The translations under genes and the position numbers were made by a program. A DNA stretch of 64,000 bases. Source: Betaproteobacteria bacterium. GTDB lineage: Bacteria; Pseudomonadota; Gammaproteobacteria; Burkholderiales; JACQAP01. Shown here piece after piece: positions 1 to 5,195 of this stretch. The DNA is taken from positions 1 to 64,000 of the forward strand of contig JACQAP010000021.1 in NCBI GenBank assembly GCA_016194905.1, in the 5' to 3' direction. Under the pieces are notes generated by a model. It saw nothing but the letters and a program-made list of their open reading frames with translations, ran no database searches and was not told where the DNA came from. Within the stretch, counting starts at the first letter, position 1. Every line of letters begins with the position of its first letter.

Positions 1-96
1 AATGTCTACTTCGGGCCACTCAAGCTTGGAAGATTGCTTGAGCGCCACATGCGCATCGAGGATGCTTACGGACGCTTAAAGCGACACAATGTGTAA
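1..96 (+). CDS. 3' end of a probable transposase gene (runs in from the left edge)
   Basis: An open frame enters from the left edge and stops at TAA 94-96. The 31 visible residues are basic and end in GRLKRHNV. No catalytic motif is visible in so short a piece. The transposase call rests on the next 40 bases, which look like an insertion-sequence terminus, and on a similar terminus near 45.0 kb. Family not assigned; it could be another protein. Confidence 0.4.
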   Translation, partial: NVYFGPLKLGRLLERHMRIEDAYGRLKRHNV

Positions 97-107
97 CCCA
101 TGTCCCC

Positions 108-134
108 GGACTATTTTGTTACCGATGTCCCCGG
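108..134 (-). mobile_element. terminal inverted repeat of an insertion sequence (right end)
   Basis: Read on the minus strand, 134 to 118 is CCGGGGACATCGGTAAC. Nearly the same sequence, CGGGGACATAGGTAACAA, is at 44999-45016 on the plus strand, so the two look like opposite ends of one IS family. The end lies about 10 bp from the stop codon of the first integron cassette gene (144), so the insertion probably removed that cassette's attC site. Confidence 0.5.
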
Positions 135-143
135 CCGCTCACT

Positions 144-398
144 CTACGCCGCTACCACAATGGTTGTGGCGCACGTGCTGCAACGCCAAATGTTGGCAGA
201 TGCGACGGTAGCTACCGGATGCACCGTCTGGTTGCCACAGGACCTGCACTTGTAGCCTTTCCGTTGTGTGCCCGCCGAGGGTTGGTCAAATGCAGACCAC
301 CAAACTGCGTGACATGTAGCCGTGGAGCAGTGGTAAGCACCCTTTGAGTATTTGCCCGTGGAGTTGCCGCACTCCGGACACTTGTAACCCTTTGCCAT
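144..398 (-). CDS. double zinc-ribbon small protein in an integron cassette
   Basis: The 84-residue protein has two similar halves, each with CxxC pairs: CPEC near residue 8 with CSTATC near 24, then CRSCG near 51 with CSTC near 73. This fits two zinc ribbons or a duplicated zinc knuckle; no enzymatic motif is seen. The start is well supported: GGGAGG lies a few bases before the ATG, and the start is 26 bases inside the cassette boundary at 424-430, normal spacing for cassette genes. Its own attC would lie left of 144 but is replaced by an IS end. Function unknown; nucleic-acid or protein binding is only a guess from the ribbon fold. Confidence 0.7.
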   Translation of the reverse strand: MAKGYKCPECGNSTGKYSKGAYHCSTATCHAVWWSAFDQPSAGTQRKGYKCRSCGNQTVHPVATVASANIWRCSTCATTIVVAA

Positions 399-423
399 TT
401 TCTACCTCCCTTGTTGTGTTGAT

Positions 424-501
424 GCCCAACGTGCAAGCTCAGCGGACGGCGACGAGGCGCGCAGCGGCGAGTTGACGTTCCGCTGGAGCGCCGGGTTGGG
501 C
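424..501 (-). repeat. attC recombination site 1 of an integron cassette array
   Basis: The outer core sites are GCCCAAC (424-430) and GTTGGGC (495-501), matching RYYYAAC and GTTRRRY. The inner arms AGCTCAGCGGA and TCCGCTGGAGC pair except for one extra G in the right arm, the extrahelical base typical of attC. That asymmetry places the L'' box on the right, so the cassettes read leftward, which agrees with the flanking genes. Confidence 0.82.
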
Positions 502-505
502 CGCA

Positions 506-736
506 TTAACTCTCTCCCGGAACAGCGTTGCGTAACAGCATACGACCACCGCGAACCAACAGCACAAGCGCAACAAGCAGCAGCGTGACCAGAGAGACCG
601 CAACGAAAAGATGATGCGTCTGGACTGCTGCAGTCACTGCTACCGCGCCATTGCCGATGAGGATGATGGTGAGAATGACCACGCCAGCGACGGCTTGCTT
701 TGGACTCAACCTGGAACCACGCGAATTAATGCTCAT
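506..736 (-). CDS. small protein with two predicted membrane helices (integron cassette)
   Basis: Translation from ATG at 736 gives 76 residues with two hydrophobic stretches: about residues 14-35 (around VAGVVILTIILIGNGAVAV) and 41-61 (FVAVSLVTLLLVALVLLV), followed by Arg-rich residues. It is probably a small inner-membrane protein of unknown function. A TTG at 751 would add five residues but lies inside the recombination core, so the ATG is preferred. The stop at 506 is next to attC1 and the start is 10 bases from the attC2 core, so gene and site fit a single cassette. Confidence 0.5.
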   Translation of the reverse strand: MSINSRGSRLSPKQAVAGVVILTIILIGNGAVAVTAAVQTHHLFVAVSLVTLLLVALVLLVRGGRMLLRNAVPGES

Positions 737-745
737 ATTTCTGCG

Positions 746-806
746 GCCCAACGTTTGACTTAAGCGGACCGCCGTAGGCGGGTCCGCTTGAAGGAAGGGT
801 TAGGGC
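746..806 (-). repeat. attC recombination site 2 of an integron cassette array
   Basis: The cores are GCCCAAC (746-752) and GTTAGGGC (799-806). The inner arms form an almost perfect hairpin around GCGGACC/GGTCCGC, with ACTTAAGCGG opposite CCGCTTGAAGG. The additional G in the right arm is the expected extrahelical base and gives the same polarity as the other sites. At 61 bp it is the shortest of the three. Confidence 0.82.
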
Positions 807-1134
807 GCTCGCGAAATTGAAGCCGAGTGACAACCACTGTGCCGAACTCGTGCTCTTTGTATTCTTGGTTTTTGGTCTTGTATTTCAAGTCGGGCTCGCT
901 CGAACGAAGACTGATTCTGTGCTCTTCAGGAGCAGACCTGCTTCCGAGAAGCGCTGCCTCTTTGCTTTTGGCCATGTGTGCGAGGCTGGAACGGAGAGGC
1001 GACGCATTTGGCTGGCGAAGCGAGAAGGATTCAGAGCTACAGCCGAAGCATGCCAGAACCTGAAACGAAGCGGCAGACGAATAACTCCGACCGTGCGCTT
1101 GCCGCAAAGAAACCGACGACTTGCATTGCAACAC
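760..1134 (-). CDS. doubtful ORF of an integron cassette
   Basis: A 124-codon frame with a GTG start at 1134 fills the cassette between attC2 and attC3, with its start 32 bases from the core. The product is Ser/Arg-rich with no domain or membrane segment. Its C-terminus is simply attC2 translated, a kind of tail often seen in spurious cassette annotations. A 112-codon frame on the opposite strand (817-1155) is no better. The cassette itself is well delimited; whether it codes for protein is open. Confidence 0.2.
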   Translation of the reverse strand: MLQCKSSVSLRQAHGRSYSSAASFQVLACFGCSSESFSLRQPNASPLRSSLAHMAKSKEAALLGSRSAPEEHRISLRSSEPDLKYKTKNQEYKEHEFGTVVVTRLQFRERPNPSFKRTRLRRSA

Positions 1135-1165
1135 TTCTTGGACCTGCCTGATTGAAGAGGAAAGC

Positions 1166-1244
1166 GCCCTAACGTTGCTGGTAACCGGCCCGCGAAAGGA
1201 GGCGAAGCCGACTGTAGCGGGTCCGGTTGACCAGCGGGTTAGGC
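1166..1244 (-). repeat. attC recombination site 3 of an integron cassette array
   Basis: The cores are GCCCTAAC (1166-1173) and GTTAGGC (1238-1244). The inner arms GCTGGTAACCGG and CCGGTTGACCAGC are complementary apart from one extra G in the right arm, exactly as in the two other sites. The stop codon of the next cassette gene falls inside the site (1239), a common arrangement. Confidence 0.85.
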
Positions 1245-1919
1245 GGCACTCTGGCGGTGTCTGAGCGCGCGTATGTACTCGGCGCAGAAAACTCGTAGCT
1301 CGTCATGATGAATCTCCTGAAGGCGAGTCGCAATCGGTTGAAGCTTTGGTGGGATGGAAGACAGGTCGTCGTCTCGCACACAGCTGTAGAGCCAGAAGAC
1401 CAAGCCTTCGGGAGCAAGTTGGTCCTTGAACAGGTCTGTGTACGCCCCGACGCATTGCATTAGAAGATTCGCGTTGTCGACATCGGTCGCAGCGAGAGTC
1501 GCGCTAGGGTCCTTGTCGGCATGCTTGAGAAAGTTTGCCGTCTTGTTTCGATTCCGCCAGTATCGTTGAGCAGACTCCGCGTCGATGGAGACCTTCACAT
1601 CCTTGATGCTCGAATCCGCTTCGATTGGAAGAACCGCCGCCAGCTCGGCAATTTGGGCCATCAGCTCGGGCCTGCTGGTCATGTGTTTGGGTAAGGTGCC
1701 ACGCTTGTAGCTCCTAACGGCGTAGAAGATCGATGTCAGATGTGTATCGGCGGCTTCGTCCATGCCACGATCATCCTTAAGATCGGAAAGAAGCCGATAG
1801 GCGGCGGATGCAACTGTATGGATGGCGAGCTCGTCCTCCTCCTCGAAGAACAGGCGAATGGCCGCCCGCAACTGGCGCTCTGCAGCGGCAAACTTCGTGA
1901 CGTGGATAGAGGCGGCCAT
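1239..1919 (-). CDS. hypothetical protein of an integron cassette
   Basis: Starting at ATG 1919 gives 226 residues, largely helical and acidic near the N-terminus (FFEEEDELAIHTVASAAY), with no signal peptide or membrane segment. The frame stays open upstream to 2069, but that part would cross the recombination core (1948-1954) and attI, so the start 29 bases inside the cassette is chosen. I do not recognise a characterised family; the pattern of a helical domain with His and acidic residues is seen in other cassette proteins of unknown function. It is the first cassette after the attI-like segment, the position best placed for expression from an integron promoter. Confidence 0.65.
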   Translation of the reverse strand: MAASIHVTKFAAAERQLRAAIRLFFEEEDELAIHTVASAAYRLLSDLKDDRGMDEAADTHLTSIFYAVRSYKRGTLPKHMTSRPELMAQIAELAAVLPIEADSSIKDVKVSIDAESAQRYWRNRNKTANFLKHADKDPSATLAATDVDNANLLMQCVGAYTDLFKDQLAPEGLVFWLYSCVRDDDLSSIPPKLQPIATRLQEIHHDELRVFCAEYIRALRHRQSAA

Positions 1920-1947
1920 ATTGGGCAAGGTACGGCGGTAATTGTGC

Positions 1948-2074
1948 TGCCTAACGTGAAGTAGCAATCCCATTGACGGAAAATATCCCGTCAAATTGAC
2001 GGATAAACTGGCGGCGCACGTGATAACTACTGGATAGTTGAACCAACTCCATTTCGGAAGACCTCCCATACGTC
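1948..2074 (-). other. attI-like segment between the first cassette and the integrase remnant
   Basis: On the minus strand the first cassette starts at a GTTAGGC core (1954-1948). Right of it there is no partner core and no attC fold; instead ~120 bp of unique sequence leads to the start of the integrase remnant at 2075 on the other strand. That is the place and orientation expected for attI and the cassette promoter Pc. A repeated CCGTCAA (1989-2005 region, minus strand) might be an integrase-binding direct repeat, but this is a guess. Confidence 0.45.
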
Positions 2075-2236
2075 ATGATCGTGCCCGATACCAACAGGTC
2101 GACGGAAAGCCTACTCTTGGACAGCATCGGGGACAAGATTCCCCTGAAGCGCTACAGCAATAGGACGGGGACCGCTTATGTGGATTGGGTACACCCCCTC
2201 TCCCTGCCCTCTCCCGCAAGGGGAGAGGGAACTTGA
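2075..2236 (+). pseudogene. intI: 5' remnant of an integron integrase gene
   Basis: ATG 2075 opens a 53-codon frame. Residues 12-39 read SLLLDSIGDKIPLKRYS, then NRTGTAYVDWV. This follows the conserved start of integron integrases (LLDQVR-DKIRLKHYS-RTEQAYVDWI), the beginning of the SAM-like core-binding domain. Homology ends at about 2191, where a palindromic repeat begins; the last 14 codons are repeat-derived. The tyrosine recombinase catalytic domain (RHRY) is absent, so the gene is dead. Its divergent position beside attI and the cassette array is the standard integron layout and strengthens the call. Confidence 0.68.
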
Positions 2237-2382
2237 AAATACACTGCACCTCAAGGATCTTCTTCGCTCAGACCTTCTTCTCGATAGATCGAGAACGGAA
2301 AAAACGGATGACCAGTTTGTCGCCCGCTAAAGCGCATCCAAGATCCCTTCTCCCCTTGCGGGAGAGGGCCAGGGAGAGGGGG
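2194..2382. repeat. paired inverted-arm element that truncates the integrase remnant
   Basis: Two ~37-bp arms in inverted orientation, 2194-2230 (contains CTCCCGCAAGGGGAGAGG) and 2345-2382 (contains CCCCTTGCGGGAGAGGGC), flank about 115 bp of unique sequence. Each arm is itself partly palindromic. The left arm starts where similarity to the integrase stops. Size and layout resemble a miniature inverted-repeat element; no coding capacity. Confidence 0.6.
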
Positions 2383-2420
2383 ATGTTAGAATCGTCCCGG
2401 GTTCTATTTCTGGAGGGAGC

Positions 2421-2540
2421 ATGAAACGCGTGCTCGTCGCATTGCTGCTGACCGCCTGTAGTTCGCTGTTCGCCGGATCTGCTTTCACCCAGGCCAATCC
2501 CGAAGATGCCATGAATGAGGGACTAGGGGCTAGGGATTAG
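2421..2540 (+). pseudogene. truncated secreted protein (signal peptide only)
   Basis: A GGAGGG ribosome-binding site at about 2412 precedes ATG 2421. The first ~25 codons encode a convincing signal peptide (MKRVLVALLLTACSSLF, then an Ala/Gly cleavage region). After codon 33 the frame enters the AGGGGCTAGGG repeat and stops at 2540, giving 39 codons. The mature part of the original protein has been lost, presumably through insertion of the repeat or an associated deletion. The parent gene cannot be named. Confidence 0.4.
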
Positions 2541-2664
2541 GGGCTAGGGAAGTGCAATGCATCTCTGAACGCGTACGCGCAAAAACACAAAACTCTTTTG
2601 GATAAATTCGGAAACTGAACTCGGGATACTCACTCTTAATCCTAGCCCCTAGCCCCTAGCCCCT
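2519..2664. repeat. inverted-arm element built from TAGGGGC units
   Basis: The left arm 2519-2549 is made of GGGGCTAGGGAT-like units; the right arm 2637-2664 is the inverse (CCTAGCCCCTAGCCC). About 90 bp of AT-richer sequence lies between. The right arm abuts the start codon of the next gene at 2665 and leaves no recognisable ribosome-binding site for it. Related units occur at 21530-21570 and 50485-50505. Confidence 0.6.
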
Positions 2665-3315
2665 ATGGATCTTCTCTCCGATCGCACCAAACTCGACCGC
2701 TATCCGGCGCGCGGCAAGCACGACTTCGCCACCGTTGCCGCGATCCTCGACGAGGGTTTCTTCTGTCACGTCGGTTTCGTGAAGAACGGCCAGCCGTTCG
2801 TGATTCCGACCGGCTATGGCCGCAAGGACCGCATGCTCTACATCCACGGCTCCGCTGCCAGCCGCATGCTGACCGAAGCGGGGAAGGGCATAGCGTTGTG
2901 CGTGACGGTCACGCTGGTCGACGGACTGGTCCTAGCGCGCGCGGCGTTTCACTCTTCGGTGAACTATCGCTCGGTGGTGATCCTCGGAACGGCCGAGCCG
3001 GTCGCCGCCGATGAAAAGGTCGCGGCGCTGAAAACCATCTCCGACCATATCGTGCCCGGCCGTTGGGAAAGCCTGCGTCCCGTGAAGCAGGAGGAGATCG
3101 ATCAGACCTTGGTGTTGAAGCTCGACATCGTCGAAGCCTCGGCCAAGGTCAGAACCGGCCCGCCGGTCGACGACGAGGAGGACTATGCGTTGCCGATCTG
3201 GGCGGGTACGCTCGATCTCGCGGCCCCGGTTGCCACGCCCAACCCCGACGAACGTTTGCAGCCAGGCGTAGCTGTGCCCGCGCACGTGATGCGCTACCGG
3301 CGCATCAAATCCTGA
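2665..3315 (+). CDS. pyridoxamine 5'-phosphate oxidase-like (split-barrel FMN) family protein
   Basis: The 216-residue protein begins DRTKLDRYPARGKHDF and continues through ILDEGFFCHVGF, PFVIPTGYGRKDRMLYIHG and LVLARAAFHSSVNYRSV. These are typical of the FMN-binding split barrel of the Pyridox_ox_2/NimA-like group. Such proteins bind FMN and often have unknown substrates; a role in PLP synthesis is not implied. Length is normal. The start codon is fused to the arm of a repeat element, so native translation signals may be displaced. It is flanked by the integron remnant and a convergent dehalogenase gene, so no operon partner is evident. Confidence 0.8.
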   Translation: MDLLSDRTKLDRYPARGKHDFATVAAILDEGFFCHVGFVKNGQPFVIPTGYGRKDRMLYIHGSAASRMLTEAGKGIALCVTVTLVDGLVLARAAFHSSVNYRSVVILGTAEPVAADEKVAALKTISDHIVPGRWESLRPVKQEEIDQTLVLKLDIVEASAKVRTGPPVDDEEDYALPIWAGTLDLAAPVATPNPDERLQPGVAVPAHVMRYRRIKS

Positions 3316-3412
3316 CCACGAAGTAAACGGTTGCGGCGCCGCAGCCGAGCAGCAACGCGGCGAGCCATAGTTTGCCGTAGCGCGCGGATGCATCCGCCGT
3401 TGCGGATGGAAT

Positions 3413-4126
3413 TCAGGCGCCGAGCTGGTCCGCCAGGTCGAGAAAATCGTCGCTGTTGTAGTCGAAAGCGCGATCGGATGCGAGATCCTGTTTCACATGC
3501 GGTCCTTTTTCCTTCGGCCGTCGCACGAATGCGGTACGCAGTCCGCAGCGCCTGGCGGCGCGCAGATCATCCTTGTGTGCCGCGACCATCATTACCTCGC
3601 CGGGTTTGAAGCCGAGCATCTTCGCGGCGCCGAGATAACTTTCCGGATCGGGTTTGTAGTGATGGAACAGTTCCGCCGACAGAACGCAGTCCCACGGCAA
3701 TCCGGCGTTCTTGGCCATGTTGGTGAGCAGCGACACGTTGCCGTTGGAAAGCGTGGAAATCACGAACTTCTTCTTCAGGCGTTTGAGTCCGCGTACCGAA
3801 TCGGGCCACGGGGCGAGCCGGTGCCAGGCGCGATTGAGCTGGTCTTTTTCGGCCTCCTTGAGTCCGCGCATGTCGAACTGCTGCAACAGATCGTCGAGGA
3901 TCAGCCGATGCAACTGGTCGATGTTCATCCACGGCAACTGACCGGTGCGTACCTTCTGCATGGCGGGCTGGTAGCCGCCTCGCCACGCGTCGGCGAATGC
4001 GGCCCAGTCGACGTCCAGACGCTTTTTCGCGCCGAGCGCGCGCCCTTCGCGAATGAGACTGCCGCGCCAGTCGACTACGGTGCCGAATACGTCGAACACC
4101 AGCGCGCGTACCTGAGGGGTCTTCAT
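3413..4126 (-). CDS. haloacid dehalogenase, type II (HAD superfamily)
   Basis: The 237-residue cytosolic hydrolase matches (S)-2-haloacid dehalogenases in length and motif order: nucleophile Asp in VFDVFGTVVDW (about residue 11), Ser/Asn of motif II in STLSNGN (about 125), Lys of motif III in HHYKPDPESY (about 160), and the acidic motif AAHKDDLRAAR (about 183). The family hydrolyses 2-haloalkanoates such as chloroacetate to 2-hydroxy acids, here potentially glycolate, which would suit the glycolate operon elsewhere in the window; that link is inference. Members with other substrates exist. The gene stands alone, downstream of the terminator of the YVTN operon. Confidence 0.85.
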   Translation of the reverse strand: MKTPQVRALVFDVFGTVVDWRGSLIREGRALGAKKRLDVDWAAFADAWRGGYQPAMQKVRTGQLPWMNIDQLHRLILDDLLQQFDMRGLKEAEKDQLNRAWHRLAPWPDSVRGLKRLKKKFVISTLSNGNVSLLTNMAKNAGLPWDCVLSAELFHHYKPDPESYLGAAKMLGFKPGEVMMVAAHKDDLRAARRCGLRTAFVRRPKEKGPHVKQDLASDRAFDYNSDDFLDLADQLGA

Positions 4127-4186
4127 TGTTGTGTTTTTGTCCGTGGTGAGAATGCGCCGGATTATAAACGGCGGTGCGGAACGGAC

Positions 4187-4213
4187 AAAAACCCCCGCGG
4201 ACGAAGCCGCGGG
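4187..4213 (-). terminator. rho-independent terminator of the TonB receptor/YVTN operon
   Basis: On the minus strand CCCGCGG (4213-4207), a 6-base loop and CCGCGGG (4200-4194) form a GC-rich hairpin followed by a five-T run (4191-4187). It lies 28 bp after the stop codon of the beta-propeller gene and before the dehalogenase start, separating the two transcription units. Confidence 0.8.
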
Positions 4214-4240
4214 CCGACTGGGTGAACGTAAGAAAACGGA

Positions 4241-5185
4241 TCAGCGGATGGCGACGCCCCAGGGCAGTTCGCCCACTTTTATTTCAGTGATCGGCTTCAG
4301 CGTCTCGGCGTCGATCACGGAAACCGAGTTCGAACGGCCGTTGGCCACATAGAGCTTCCTGCCGTCGGGCGTGATCGCCATGTTCCAGGGGCGCTTGCCG
4401 ACCGGAATGGTTTCGATGATCTGGTCGGTCGCGGTATCGATCGCCGAAACCGTGGCGTCCTTGCCGTTGGAGATGAACACGCGCTTGCCGTCGGGCCGCA
4501 CCGCCACGCCATTGGAAAAGTTACCGCCGGGAAGCACGGTCTTGACTTCCTGCTTCGCCATGTCGATCACGTAGATCTTGCTGACGTATTCGGAAGCGAC
4601 GTAAGCCTTGCTGCCGTCGGGCAGGAAGCCGATGCCGCGCGGGCGCTTGCCCACGGGAATGGCCTTGACCTGCCTGCGCTCGGCGACGCTGATCACGTCG
4701 ATCTGTTCGGCTTCCTCGGCGCTGACCAGCAGCCACTTGCTGTCCGGGCTGAATACGGCATGCTCCGGGTTCTTGCCTTCGGTCTTGACGCTGAATTCCT
4801 TCTTGCCGGTGATCGTGTTGAAGAAGGTGATCGCATTGGTGACTTCGCTGGCCACGACCACCCACTCTCCATCCGGCGAGATGCCCACGCCTTCAGGCGA
4901 TTCGCCGAGGTCGATCTTGCCGGCGGCTTCGCCCTTGACCAGGTCGATGACGACCAGCGCGTTGTGCGGCTGGTCGCTGACATAGAGCTTGGTACCGTCC
5001 TTGCTGACCGCCGATCCCCGTGGCTTCTTGCCCGCGGGAATGGTCTTGATCACCTTGTCGGTCGACGTGTCGATCACGCTGATGGTGCCGCTGCCCTCGT
5101 TGGGAACATAGGCATTCGGTCCCGCGACGGCGAGCGAGGCCGCGAGCAGCGGCAATATCGAACAAAAGCTTCTCAACATTTTCAT
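4241..5185 (-). CDS. periplasmic YVTN beta-propeller protein (PQQ-catabolism-associated type)
   Basis: A signal peptide (residues 1-21, ending AVAGPNAY) precedes about seven ~42-residue blades. Each carries the YVTN signature in forms such as ISVIDTSTDKVIKTIPAGKK, GVGISPDGEWVVVAS and LYVANGRSNSVSVIDAET. Its 314 residues suit a single seven-bladed propeller. Proteins of this kind recur beside PQQ-dependent alcohol dehydrogenase genes; their task is unknown and may be scaffolding or cofactor or substrate binding. The start lies 10 bp after the TonB receptor stop with an AAGGAAA ribosome-binding site, so the two are co-transcribed. The unit's promoter has the same layout as those of the PQQ dehydrogenase units at 28-37 kb. 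Confidence 0.85.
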   Translation of the reverse strand: MKMLRSFCSILPLLAASLAVAGPNAYVPNEGSGTISVIDTSTDKVIKTIPAGKKPRGSAVSKDGTKLYVSDQPHNALVVIDLVKGEAAGKIDLGESPEGVGISPDGEWVVVASEVTNAITFFNTITGKKEFSVKTEGKNPEHAVFSPDSKWLLVSAEEAEQIDVISVAERRQVKAIPVGKRPRGIGFLPDGSKAYVASEYVSKIYVIDMAKQEVKTVLPGGNFSNGVAVRPDGKRVFISNGKDATVSAIDTATDQIIETIPVGKRPWNMAITPDGRKLYVANGRSNSVSVIDAETLKPITEIKVGELPWGVAIR

Positions 5186-5195
5186 TCAGGTTTCC

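Noticed and set aside
3305-3412. Minus-strand frame after the dehalogenase stop encoding a hydrophobic stretch (LWLAALLLGCGAATVYFVV)
   Set aside because: It is in frame with the dehalogenase after its TGA, has no ATG, GTG or TTG start in a suitable place, and overlaps the convergent gene's end. It may be a decayed membrane gene, but it cannot be supported as a CDS.
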